A stretch of DNA of 56,769 nucleotides from NCBI RefSeq assembly GCF_031082295.1, contig NZ_JAVHLD010000017.1:1-56769 (forward strand), read 5' to 3'. Shown here in pieces: positions 1 to 8,518 of the stretch. This DNA is from Humidesulfovibrio sp. (GTDB lineage Bacteria; Desulfobacterota; Desulfovibrionia; Desulfovibrionales; Desulfovibrionaceae). The position numbers were made by a program, and so were the translations under genes. The notes under the pieces were generated by a model. The model saw only the letters and a program-made list of their open reading frames with translations. It ran no database searches and was not told where the DNA came from. The stretch's first letter is position 1, and each line of letters opens with the position of its first letter.

Positions 1-17
1 CGTTGCGGCGAGGGGTG

Positions 18-46
18 GTTCTAGGGAAACCAGGGCGGAAGGTCAA
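18..46 (-). promoter_or_regulatory. Candidate sigma70 promoter reading out of the window
   Basis: On the minus strand TTGACC (41-46) and TAGAAC (18-23) are separated by 17 bp, matching 5/6 and 4/6 of the sigma70 boxes. It points to a gene beyond the left edge. Positions 1-120 hold no coding sequence that I can support. Confidence 0.3.
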
Positions 47-120
47 CTGGTTTTTCGCCGTTTTCTAGAAAAACTTATTGCCATGCTATTTCAGCATGAT
101 ACACACGAACAGAAGCCGCC

Positions 121-645
121 CTACTCCTTGTCGCGGCGCGTCGAGGGCAGGATAACCGGGCGCACATGCTCCATGACCTTCCTGTGAGCAGCCTCATACT
201 CCTCCGTAGACAGGGCCAAAGCCTCCTCCCGTGTCACCAGGTGCATGGCTCCGCAGGGGCACATTTCCACGCAGGCCGGGGCCATGCCCACGGCCCGGCG
301 GCGCTGGCAAAGGTCGCACTTGGCCACGGCCTCGTCCAGCCCGGTGCAGAAGATGCCGCCAAAGGGGCAGGCCAGGATGCAGCTTTTGGTCTCGCACCCG
401 GCGCAAAGCACGGGGTGCAGCAGCACGCTGCCGTCCAAGGCCTTCTGCAGCGCGCCGCGCGGGCAGGCCTTGATGCAGGCCGCGGACTCGCAGTGGCGGC
501 AATAGACCGGGGCCATGATGCCGCCGCTGGTGCGCGTCATGTTGATCCTCGGCTGGCCGTGTATGAACCGGCAGGCGGACTCGCAGGACTCGCAGCCGAT
601 GCAGCGGGAATAGTCGATGAACAGGATCTTCTCGTCGGATGGCAT
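121..645 (-). CDS. Polyferredoxin, 4Fe-4S electron-transfer subunit (CooF/HycB-like)
   Basis: This is a 174-residue soluble iron-sulfur protein with four Cys clusters: CIGCESCESAC near the N-terminus, CRHCESAACIKACP, CAGCETKSCILACP, and a split CDLC...CVEMCP group. The pattern is that of the four-cluster electron-transfer subunits of the HycB/HybA/CooF/DmsB family. There is no Tat or Sec signal, so it should act in the cytoplasm. It starts 15 bp after the stop of the upstream flavoprotein gene (661-1785), and the two probably form an operon and an electron-transfer pair. The usual catalytic partner (CO dehydrogenase, hydrogenase or aldehyde oxidoreductase) is not in the window. The family is clear; the physiological partner is unknown. 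Confidence 0.85.
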   Translation of the reverse strand: MPSDEKILFIDYSRCIGCESCESACRFIHGQPRINMTRTSGGIMAPVYCRHCESAACIKACPRGALQKALDGSVLLHPVLCAGCETKSCILACPFGGIFCTGLDEAVAKCDLCQRRRAVGMAPACVEMCPCGAMHLVTREEALALSTEEYEAAHRKVMEHVRPVILPSTRRDKE

Positions 646-660
646 GGCCCCTCCAGCGCG

Positions 661-1785
661 CTAACGCAGGTCTTCCCGCGTGATGGGCGGTTCTTCCCGG
701 TATTCCAGCTCGCGGTTCATGCTCTTGAGCGTGAGCCAGCGCGACAGGGACTGGGCCGCGCGCAGGCCGCTGTAAACGGCCTTGCCGATCTTGCTCGGCC
801 CGGAGAGCGCGTCTCCGGCCACGAACACGCCTTCCATGCGCGTCATCTGCAGCCAGTGGATCTCCCGCTTGCGCACGGAGTCGAGGCCCAGGCGCTCGGC
901 AAAGGGGGGCGAGGCAGTCTCGCCGATGGCCGCCACCACGATGTCCGCCGGGAGCACCATCTTGGCGCAGGAATCGGGCACGGCGCTGCGGCGTCCGTCC
1001 TCGTCCGGCTCGCCCAGGTGGCACTGGATGCACTCGATGCCCGTGACCTTGCCCTCCTCCCCCAGCACGCGGATGGGCGTGACCAGCTCCAGCCAGTGCC
1101 CGCCCGCGGCCTCGAACTGCTCCACCTCGTGGCTGCCGCAGGGGGCCTCGCGCCGCGTGCGCCGGTAGAGCATGCTCACCCGGGCCGCGCCCTGTCCCAG
1201 CGCCCCGTGGGCCACGTCGATGGCCGAGAAGCCCGCGCCGATGACCACCACGTTCTTGCCCTCCACCTCTATGCGCGACATGCGGCTCCTGTCGTACTGG
1301 GCCGCGCGGATGGGGAACAGGAAGGACAGGCCGGTATAGACCCCGGCCAGATCCTCTCCGGGCACGTTGAGCTTCCGGGGTTTCCACGAGCCGGTGCAGA
1401 GCATCACGGCGTCGTGCCCGCGCACCAGCTCGTCCAGGTCGATGCAGCGGGTGGAGAACTCGTCGCCCGTGTCATCCACCTGCCTGCGGTCGCAGATCTT
1501 GGTGCAGGGATTAAAGGTCACGCCGTAATGGCTGGTGAGGGTGTCCACCCCTTGGGCGATGCGTTCCGCCGGGATGCGCTCCGCCGGGATGCCGAAGACC
1601 ATGAGCCCGCCCGGCTTGGGCAGCTTGTCGTAGATGTCCACGCGGTAGCCCAGGCAGGCCAGAAAGCCCGCAGCCGCCAGCCCGGATGGCCCAGCGCCGA
1701 TGATGGCCACGCTACGGCCGTTGGACCTGGCCGGTCCAGGCCCGGCGAAGGCGAAGTTCATGGGGGTGTTCGAAGGCTGAGACAT
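661..1785 (-). CDS. NAD(P)/FAD-dependent oxidoreductase, GltD-like
   Basis: The protein has 374 residues and two dinucleotide-binding folds. The FAD site GAGPSGLAAAG lies near residue 31, and a second glycine-rich motif GAGFSAIDVAHG marks the NAD(P) domain. A late FAD-contact segment (VAGDALSG) follows. It resembles the flavin half of glutamate synthase small subunits but lacks the N-terminal Fe-S domain of GltD; the polyferredoxin next door (121-645) may take that role. The ATG is preceded by AAGGAGG at about 6 bp. A likely role is passing electrons between NAD(P)H and the ferredoxin, as proposed for flavoproteins beside CooF-type ferredoxins. That role is an inference from context. Confidence 0.8.
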   Translation of the reverse strand: MSQPSNTPMNFAFAGPGPARSNGRSVAIIGAGPSGLAAAGFLACLGYRVDIYDKLPKPGGLMVFGIPAERIPAERIAQGVDTLTSHYGVTFNPCTKICDRRQVDDTGDEFSTRCIDLDELVRGHDAVMLCTGSWKPRKLNVPGEDLAGVYTGLSFLFPIRAAQYDRSRMSRIEVEGKNVVVIGAGFSAIDVAHGALGQGAARVSMLYRRTRREAPCGSHEVEQFEAAGGHWLELVTPIRVLGEEGKVTGIECIQCHLGEPDEDGRRSAVPDSCAKMVLPADIVVAAIGETASPPFAERLGLDSVRKREIHWLQMTRMEGVFVAGDALSGPSKIGKAVYSGLRAAQSLSRWLTLKSMNRELEYREEPPITREDLR

Positions 1786-1796
1786 GACGCCTCCTT

Positions 1797-1827
1797 ATTA
1801 TAGTAAGATGCGGTCCCGCCGTTTCAA
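1797..1827 (-). promoter_or_regulatory. Candidate promoter of the flavoprotein/polyferredoxin pair
   Basis: On the minus strand TTGAAA (1822-1827) and a perfect TATAAT (1797-1802) are 19 bp apart. The -10 box lies about 12 bp before the ATG at 1785, which would give a very short leader that contains the AAGGAGG ribosome site. The long spacing lowers confidence. Confidence 0.35.
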
Positions 1828-3281
1828 CGGGTCCTGTCCGGCGTGGCGGGCGGATTGCCGCCAGGGGCCAGCAGGGTCATGCCCGCCATGTGCTCCAGCA
1901 GTGTGCCCGAGCGTGCCACCTCGGGCAGCTCGCGGCCCGGCTCAAGCGACGTGATGGCCGTGCGCCCGATGACCTTGCGGCCCTCGGCCCCGGCGTCGCT
2001 CAGGGTCTTCAGCCCCCAGACCGCGTGGAGCATGGCCGCGCGTCCCTGGAACTGGCCCAGGTACAGCATGATGTGCCCGCGCTTGTACAACAGCGTCAAC
2101 AGCGGCACCCCGCGCGAGAGCACAAGCGCCTCCTTCTGCGGGCCGGTGAGGCCTTCGAAACTCACGTACTCGCCGGCCTTGGCCTGCTGGCCGGAGTTGC
2201 GCGGAAGGAACAGGCCGAAGGGGGCCAGCACGTCGAGCATGAGGGCCGAGCAGTCGCGGTTTTGCAGATATCCGCCCCAGCCGTAAGGTTGGCCGAGCAC
2301 CTGGTCGGCCAGGCGGGCCAGGTTGCGCGGAGTGGCTGCCAGGGGCATGGCCGCGGCGTCGGCCTTGGCGATGCGCACGCTGACGGCTACGGCCTGGCCA
2401 TCGACCCCGCGCGCCGGGGCCAGCGCGGTGTAGCCGGACTCGTCCTCGGCCAGAAGCGGCAGCACGGTGCCGATGCGTCCGTCGAACAGGTTCACGCCGC
2501 CCTTGTCGGCCGGGGCCGTCACGGGAGTGTGCTCCCGCGTCACGGCCAGCAGCGGCAAGGCCCGCCAGAGGGCCATGAAGGTCTCGTCCACGTAGGCGAT
2601 GTCGGCCACGCGCACCCAGCCCCCGGCGTTGCGCGCCTCCACCAGGGCCCAGGCCCCGTCGGCGGAGAGGTGCGTGACCACAAGCGGCGTGCCCGCCCAG
2701 ACCCCGGAATTCTGCCAGTAGTCGAAGGGGTAGCCCTCGCCGGGCCGCGTGGGCTTCAGGAAACCGGGGCGGATGGTGGGCAGCACGCGCAGGTCGGTGT
2801 TGGAGGTGGCGATGGCCATGCGCACCGGGGAAGGATACGACCAGGCCTGGCACTGGGCCTCCATCTCGGCCCGGAAACCCTGGCCCAGCGGGCGCAGGTT
2901 CTCGCCGTAATGGGAGTTGGCCGAGAGCTTGCCCAAGCCCCAGAGGGCGTTGGCCGGGCCGAAGGTGGCGTTGGCCTGGGCCCAGGGGCCGAAGTGCGCG
3001 GCCCGGAAACGCTCCAGGAACCGGGCTTGGGCCTCGGGCGACAGGAAAGGCGCCTCAAGACCGGCTGTGGCGGACGCTTGGGCCAAAAGGGCCGTGGCGT
3101 TCTGCGGAAAGTCCCGCAGGTCTTGCGGCTCCTGCTCCACCGCCGCCGCCACCGGTGGCTTCGGCGGGGCCGGAGGCCGGGGCGCGGGGGCGCAACCGCC
3201 CACCGCCAGCGTCAAAACGGCGAGCAGAGGCAGGAACTGGCGTGCGCAGTTCCGCGTTGCGGACGAGATGCGGAGCCGCAC
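1824..3281 (-). CDS. NlpC/P60 cell-wall peptidase lipoprotein with SH3 domains
   Basis: This is a 485-residue exported lipoprotein with a lipobox ending VGGC near residue 30. The first half matches the N-terminal stabilising plus SH3b layout of NlpC/P60 dipeptidyl-peptidases that cut gamma-D-Glu-diamino acid bonds in murein. The C-terminal half has the catalytic Cys in NRDCSALM, a catalytic-type His in RGHIMLYLG, and a further His in MLHAVWG. The start is GTG; it shares one base with the TAG stop of the SYLF gene (TAGTG), so translation is probably coupled. The last residues are Pro-rich and carry no visible domain. Role: periplasmic peptidoglycan turnover. Confidence 0.85.
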   Translation of the reverse strand: MRLRISSATRNCARQFLPLLAVLTLAVGGCAPAPRPPAPPKPPVAAAVEQEPQDLRDFPQNATALLAQASATAGLEAPFLSPEAQARFLERFRAAHFGPWAQANATFGPANALWGLGKLSANSHYGENLRPLGQGFRAEMEAQCQAWSYPSPVRMAIATSNTDLRVLPTIRPGFLKPTRPGEGYPFDYWQNSGVWAGTPLVVTHLSADGAWALVEARNAGGWVRVADIAYVDETFMALWRALPLLAVTREHTPVTAPADKGGVNLFDGRIGTVLPLLAEDESGYTALAPARGVDGQAVAVSVRIAKADAAAMPLAATPRNLARLADQVLGQPYGWGGYLQNRDCSALMLDVLAPFGLFLPRNSGQQAKAGEYVSFEGLTGPQKEALVLSRGVPLLTLLYKRGHIMLYLGQFQGRAAMLHAVWGLKTLSDAGAEGRKVIGRTAITSLEPGRELPEVARSGTLLEHMAGMTLLAPGGNPPATPDRTR

Positions 3282-3988
3282 TACTTGGCCTTCGCCGGGA
3301 CGGTGAGCGCTTCCTTGAGCATGGCCGCGCCGCTGGCGCTGACCTTATGCTCCAGCACGATTTGCCGGGGGGTGAAGATCTGGCCGTAGTAGGCCTTGTT
3401 CAGGCCGTCGCGCTCGTGGATCACCCCGCCCTCCAGGGACAGGCCGGCGAACAGGCCGCCGACGTCGGCGAAATAGTAGACGTCCTTGAAGGCGTGGGTG
3501 CTGGCCACCTCGCCGGTGACGCCAGCCGTGCCCGCCGCCGCCGTTGCGTCCGCGCCGATGGTCAGGCCGGTGTCGATGGCGGCCCGGAAGGCCTTGTCAT
3601 TCATGAAGACGAGCACGATGGCCGCCTCCTGCACGCCGATCTGCAGGCCGAAGCTGCCGCCGCCCAGGGTGTAGAAGGCCGGAGAGCTCCATTCGCCGTC
3701 GGTCCCGCGCGCCAGGAGCACGCCGTTGCCGCCCTGGCCTCCGTAGATGAACCCGGCCTTGATGACGCTCGGCAGCACCAGCACGCCCTTGGCCTGGCGC
3801 AGATAGACCTCGATGTGCTTGAACTTGGGGTCCTGGCGCATGCCGCGCACAACCAGTGCGGCCTTGTCCACCAGGCCCTGCTCGTACACGGGGGTCTCGG
3901 GAGAACTTGGGCTGTGCGCGCCGTAGCAGCCGGACAAAAGGGCGCCGAGGGCGAGGATGGCGAGGACCGCGAGAACACGTCTGCGCAT
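3281..3988 (-). CDS. SYLF-domain (YSC84-like) lipoprotein
   Basis: The protein has 235 residues. A short hydrophobic signal ends in LLSGC, giving a predicted lipidated Cys near residue 21. The rest matches the SYLF lipid-binding fold: VLVLPSVIKAGFIYGGQGGNG, then an LGGGSFGLQIG stretch. SYLF proteins bind phosphoinositides in eukaryotes; in bacteria they are periplasmic or outer-membrane lipoproteins of undefined role. It is the first gene of a two-gene unit with the NlpC/P60 lipoprotein, joined by a TAGTG overlap. The ATG has AGGAGCC upstream. Confidence 0.85.
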   Translation of the reverse strand: MRRRVLAVLAILALGALLSGCYGAHSPSSPETPVYEQGLVDKAALVVRGMRQDPKFKHIEVYLRQAKGVLVLPSVIKAGFIYGGQGGNGVLLARGTDGEWSSPAFYTLGGGSFGLQIGVQEAAIVLVFMNDKAFRAAIDTGLTIGADATAAAGTAGVTGEVASTHAFKDVYYFADVGGLFAGLSLEGGVIHERDGLNKAYYGQIFTPRQIVLEHKVSASGAAMLKEALTVPAKAK

Positions 3989-4106
3989 GAAGGGCTCCTT
4001 GTGCCTGAGGGTGCGGCGCCGCCAGCGGGCGGACCGTGAGGAGAAAGATACACCACAGCCGCGCGGGAGCGCAACAGCCGCCGAGGCCGCGCCCGGCCGG
4101 GAGGGG

Positions 4107-4868
4107 CTAGGCGGTGAACCGGGCCAGGCGCTCCTTGATCTCCTCGTCGAAGAGCCAGGCCACCAGCGCCAGCAGCAGCCCAGCGCCGAAGACGAGCTTC
4201 ACGGCCAGCAGGTTGCCGTCGATGGCCGCTCCGGTGAAGGTGAGCACCATGAGCCCGGGCAGCCGCCCCAGAGTGTTGACCATGAGGAGCTTCCAGACCG
4301 GAAAGCGCGTCAGCCCGGCCATGAAGCAGATGCTGTCCTTGGGAGTGCCCGGCAGCAGGAAGAGCATGAAGAAGTTGCCCAGGCCGCCCCGGTGCATGGC
4401 CGCGTCGAAGCGTTCCTGAATGCGCCGTGGAACGAAGGGCCGCATGACCTGCTCGCCGAAGAAGCGCGTCAGCAGCATGGCCGCGAGCGAGCCGACGGCG
4501 TTGCCCGCCACGTTCAAGGCCAGCCCGCGCCAGAACCCGAACACGAAGCCGCCAACCATGCCCACCAGCTGGCCGGGAATGGGCGCCACCACCACCTGCA
4601 GGAACTGCACGGCAATAAACACCCAGGCCGCCACCGCGCCCCAGGAGTCGAACCAGGCCTTGATGGCCAGACGGCGGGCTTCGAAGTCGTCGCGCGCCAG
4701 CTCGGACAGAAAATCAACGAAGGGCTGCGGAAGGTGGGGCCGCGCCAGCCAGGCCGCCAGCGCCAGCAGCCCAGTGACCACAAGCGCGCCAAGCAGCACG
4801 GGCAGCACGGCGGAGAGGCGCTGCAGCTTGCGTTCGAATCGTGCGGAGAGTGGTGCCATAGTGTCCAT
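4107..4868 (-). CDS. TVP38/TMEM64 (VTT/DedA-like) membrane protein
   Basis: This is a 253-residue integral membrane protein. One N-terminal TM segment (about 18-42) is followed by a VTT/SNARE-associated core with PIPGQLVGMVGGFVFG and GNAVGSLAAML, a loop region, and three further hydrophobic stretches. DedA/TVP38 proteins are lipid scramblases or flippases linked to membrane homeostasis. The start is uncertain: ATG at 4868 or the in-frame ATG at 4859, and neither has a strong ribosome site. It diverges from dnaE across a 162-bp spacer. Nothing in the context narrows the substrate. Confidence 0.8.
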   Translation of the reverse strand: MDTMAPLSARFERKLQRLSAVLPVLLGALVVTGLLALAAWLARPHLPQPFVDFLSELARDDFEARRLAIKAWFDSWGAVAAWVFIAVQFLQVVVAPIPGQLVGMVGGFVFGFWRGLALNVAGNAVGSLAAMLLTRFFGEQVMRPFVPRRIQERFDAAMHRGGLGNFFMLFLLPGTPKDSICFMAGLTRFPVWKLLMVNTLGRLPGLMVLTFTGAAIDGNLLAVKLVFGAGLLLALVAWLFDEEIKERLARFTA

Positions 4869-5030
4869 CTGCTATGCCGCGCAAAGCGAGCATTGGCAAG
4901 GCCTGCCGGATCGGGGTTGTCGTACCGGCCCGCCATAACAACATATTTTTGCGGCTGCTCCGGCGTTTCCAAGCCTGCGGACTTGCGCTATACAGGACTT
5001 CGCCAGCACGCGCAAAGGGGACCCTTCACC

Positions 5031-8000
5031 ATGCCTGACTTCGTGCACCTGCACTGCCACAGCGAATACAGCCTGCTCGACGGCGCCATCCGCGTCAAGG
5101 ACCTCTGTTCCAGGGCCAAGGACCTCGGCATGCCCGCCGTGGCCTTGACCGACCACGGCAACATGCACGGGGCGCTGGTCTTCCGCCAGAAGGCCATCGA
5201 CACAGGCATCAAGCCCATCATCGGGTGCGAGGTCTACGTGGCCCCCGGCGCGCGCGGCGATAAAAAGGCCACCAGCTCGCGCACCGCGGCCTACCACCTG
5301 GTGCTGCTGGCCCAGAACCGCACCGGCTACCAGAACCTCATCAAGCTCGTCACCGCCGGATATCTGGAGGGCTTCCACTACAAGCCCCGCGTGGACAAGG
5401 AAATCCTGGAACTCTACTCCGAGGGGCTCATCGCCCTGTCGGCCTGCCTGGCGGGCGAGGTGAACCGCACCCTGCTCTCCCAGGGCCTGGACGCGGGCAT
5501 CCGCGTGGCCAAGGAATACGCGGACATCTTTCCAGACCGCTTCTACCTGGAGCTTCAGGAGAACGGCATCCCCGAGCAGACCCGCGCCAACGAGATGCTG
5601 TTGCAGGTCGCAGAGGAAACCAAGCTCCCCCTCGTCGCCACCAACGACTGCCACTACCTGACCCGCGAGGACTCCGAGGCCCACGACATCCTCTTGTGCA
5701 TCGGCACCCAGCGCACCGTGCTGGACAAGGACCGCATGCGCATGGGCACCACGGAGCTCTACTTCAAGACCATGGAGGAGATGGAGGCCGCCTTCTCCTA
5801 CTGCCCGGAGGCCATCGCCAACACGGTCAAAATTGCGGATCAGTGTAACGTCGAACTCGAATTGGGTCAGGCCCACTTCCCTGTCTACGACCTGCCCGAG
5901 GGCGTGAGCATCGACGAGGAGTTCGAGCGCCTGGCCCGAGAGGGCCTGACCAAGCGCCTGGCCTCCATCGCCTATGAGGTGGACGAAAAGGTCTACTGGG
6001 AGCGCCTGGAGCACGAGCTCAAGGTCATCAAGGGCATGGGCTTCCCGGCCTACTTCCTCATCGTGCAGGACTTCATCAACTGGGCCAAGCGAAACCGCAT
6101 CCCCGTGGGCCCGGGCCGTGGCTCGGCCGCCGGTTCGCTGGTGGCCTGGGCGCTCAAGATCACCAACATCGACCCCCTGCCCTACGATCTCCTGTTCGAG
6201 CGATTCCTGAACACGGAACGCGTCAGCCTGCCGGATATCGACGTGGATTTCTGCGAACGCCGCCGCCTGGAGGTGGTGCGCTACGTGGCCGAGAAGTACG
6301 GCACCGACCGTGTGGCCCAGATCACCACCTTCGGCACCATGAAGGCAAAGGCCGCCATCCGCGACGTGGGCCGCGCGCTCGGCATGAGCTTCGCCGAGAC
6401 CGACAAGATCGCCAAGCTTGTGCCCGAGGAAATGAAGATGACCATCGCCAAGGCTCTGGAAAAAGAGCCCGAGCTCATGGCCATGACCGTGGGCAACCAG
6501 CAGGTGGAGAAGCTCATCGACGTCTCCCAGCGCCTGGAGGGCCTCTCGCGCCACGCGTCGACGCACGCCGCGGGCATCGTCATCTCCGACCGGCCCATGC
6601 TGGACTACCTGCCGCTGTACAAGGGGAAAGAGGGTGAAATCGTCACCCAGTACGACATGAAGCTGGTGGAAAAGGTCGGCCTCATCAAGTTCGACTTCCT
6701 GGGCCTGCGCACCATGACCGTGGTGGAAGACGCCCTCGACATCATCCGCGGCCAGGGCAAGGAGGCCCCGGACCTGGATTCCCTGGCCCTCACCGACCCC
6801 AAGACCTACGAAATCTTCTGCTCCGGCGACACCGACGGCATCTTCCAGGTGGAATCAAGCGGCATGCGCAAGTACCTGCGAATGCTCAAGCCCACCTGCT
6901 TCGAGGACATCATCGCCATGCTGGCCCTCTACCGCCCAGGCCCGCTCGGCTCGGGCATGGTGGACGAGTTCATCAAGCGCAAGCACGGCCAGATCAAGGT
7001 CAGCTACCCGCATCCCAGCCTGGAGGAGACGCTCAAGCCCACCTACGGCGTCATCGTGTACCAGGAACAGGTCATGAGCACCGCCCGGGTCATCGGCAAC
7101 TACTCCCTCGGCGAGGGCGACCTGCTCCGCCGCGCCATGGGCAAGAAGAAGCCCGAGGAGATGGCCAAGCAACGCCAGCGCTTCATGGAGGGCGCGAGAG
7201 AGAACAAGATCGCCGAGGCCACCGCCGCCGAGATCTTCGACCTCATGGAAAAGTTCGCCGAATACGGCTTCAACAAGTCTCACTCCGCGGCCTATGCGCT
7301 CATCAGCTACTACACGGCCTACCTCAAGGCCCACTTCCCCAGCGAGTTCATGGCCGCGCTCATCAGCTCGGAACTGAGCAACACCGACAAGGTGTTCAAG
7401 TACATCAACGCCTGCCGCGAGATGGGCATCAAGGTGGTGCCGCCGGACGTGAACATCTCTCTGGCGCGCTTCTCGGTGAAGGACGAGCAGGTCATCTTCG
7501 GCATGGCCGGCATCAAGGGCGTGGGCGAGGACGCCGTGGACGACATCGTCAGCGAGCGCGAGAAGAACGGCCCGTTCCTCGACATCTTCGACCTCTGCGA
7601 GCGCGTGAACCTGCGCAAGATCAACAAGCGCACCCTGGAATCGCTCATCAAGGCCGGCGCGCTGGACAGCCTGGGCAAGACCCGCGCGGGGCACATGGCT
7701 CTGCTCGACCGCGCCGTGGCCCTGGGCCAGAAGAAAGCCAAGGAAAAAGCCCAGGGCATGATCAATATGCTCGATTTACTGGGCGGCGCTGGCGGCGGGG
7801 CAATGGCTCCGGACGCCCGGCCCGGCTCCAGCGTGGAGGACGCCCTGCCCGAGTGGGGCGACGAGGAGAAGATGCGCCTGGAGAAGGAGGCGCTGGGCTT
7901 CTTCCTGTCCTGCCACCCGCTTCTGCGCTACCGGCATGAGCTGCGCCGCCTGAACCTCGTGCCGCTGGACGAGCTCAAGGAGCTGCCGGGCGGGCACCTG

Positions 8001-8507
8001 GTGAAGGTGGCGGGCATCGTCACAAGCCTGCGCGAATACATCAACAAGAAGGGCGACAAGATGGCCTTCCTGCAGCTGGAAGACCTCACCGGCACGGGCG
8101 AATGCACGCTCTTCGCCGACACTTACGCCCTGTGCAAGGAGCTGGTGGCCTCGGACCAGCCCCTGCTCTTCGAGGGCAAGGTGGACGCGCGTTCGCGCCC
8201 CGGCGAGGAGGAAGGCCCGCGCGAGTCCAAGATGCTGGCCGAGAAGGTGGGGCTTTTGTCCGAGGCTGCGGCCGCCTGCTTCGAGCCCGTGCGCATCCCC
8301 GCGCGCGAGGAGCATTGCGAGCCGGAGCGCCTGGAAGCGCTGAAGGCCGTGCTGGCCAGCCACCCCGGCCCTGTGCCGGTGTTCATGGACCTGCATCTGC
8401 CCGAGGCCGTGTGCACCATGCGTTTCGGCGACCGCTTCCAGGTCTGCGCCTGCCCGGAGCTTTGGACCGAGGTGGAGAAGTGGCAGAAAGCGGAAAAGGC
8501 AGGCTGA
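5031..8507 (+). CDS. dnaE: DNA polymerase III alpha subunit
   Basis: This is the replicative C-family polymerase, 1158 residues, the usual length for DnaE. An N-terminal PHP domain begins with HLHCHSEYSLLDG. The palm has GPGRGSAAGS near residue 360 and the catalytic aspartates D402 and D404 (PDIDVDF), with the third at D555 (FDFLGLR). Helix-hairpin-helix and OB-fold regions follow (VAGIVTSLREY near residue 990). The ATG at 5031 was chosen because AAAGGGGA lies about 10 bp upstream and the protein then begins at the PHP domain; the open frame runs much further upstream but that part is not conserved. The FUSC gene follows after 11 bp. Confidence 0.97.
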   Translation: MPDFVHLHCHSEYSLLDGAIRVKDLCSRAKDLGMPAVALTDHGNMHGALVFRQKAIDTGIKPIIGCEVYVAPGARGDKKATSSRTAAYHLVLLAQNRTGYQNLIKLVTAGYLEGFHYKPRVDKEILELYSEGLIALSACLAGEVNRTLLSQGLDAGIRVAKEYADIFPDRFYLELQENGIPEQTRANEMLLQVAEETKLPLVATNDCHYLTREDSEAHDILLCIGTQRTVLDKDRMRMGTTELYFKTMEEMEAAFSYCPEAIANTVKIADQCNVELELGQAHFPVYDLPEGVSIDEEFERLAREGLTKRLASIAYEVDEKVYWERLEHELKVIKGMGFPAYFLIVQDFINWAKRNRIPVGPGRGSAAGSLVAWALKITNIDPLPYDLLFERFLNTERVSLPDIDVDFCERRRLEVVRYVAEKYGTDRVAQITTFGTMKAKAAIRDVGRALGMSFAETDKIAKLVPEEMKMTIAKALEKEPELMAMTVGNQQVEKLIDVSQRLEGLSRHASTHAAGIVISDRPMLDYLPLYKGKEGEIVTQYDMKLVEKVGLIKFDFLGLRTMTVVEDALDIIRGQGKEAPDLDSLALTDPKTYEIFCSGDTDGIFQVESSGMRKYLRMLKPTCFEDIIAMLALYRPGPLGSGMVDEFIKRKHGQIKVSYPHPSLEETLKPTYGVIVYQEQVMSTARVIGNYSLGEGDLLRRAMGKKKPEEMAKQRQRFMEGARENKIAEATAAEIFDLMEKFAEYGFNKSHSAAYALISYYTAYLKAHFPSEFMAALISSELSNTDKVFKYINACREMGIKVVPPDVNISLARFSVKDEQVIFGMAGIKGVGEDAVDDIVSEREKNGPFLDIFDLCERVNLRKINKRTLESLIKAGALDSLGKTRAGHMALLDRAVALGQKKAKEKAQGMINMLDLLGGAGGGAMAPDARPGSSVEDALPEWGDEEKMRLEKEALGFFLSCHPLLRYRHELRRLNLVPLDELKELPGGHLVKVAGIVTSLREYINKKGDKMAFLQLEDLTGTGECTLFADTYALCKELVASDQPLLFEGKVDARSRPGEEEGPRESKMLAEKVGLLSEAAAACFEPVRIPAREEHCEPERLEALKAVLASHPGPVPVFMDLHLPEAVCTMRFGDRFQVCACPELWTEVEKWQKAEKAG

Positions 8508-8518
8508 CCCCCGCCGCC

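Noticed and set aside
3957-5030. Open frame upstream of and in frame with dnaE
   Set aside because: It lies antisense to the VTT-domain gene, has no DnaE homology, and the ATG at 5031 has a ribosome site and begins at the PHP domain.
4872-6566. Long antisense frames opposite dnaE, fdnG and feoB
   Set aside because: In GC-rich DNA the antisense frames of real genes stay open. These have His/Leu/Val-rich or Arg/Pro-rich composition, no ribosome sites and no family motifs.
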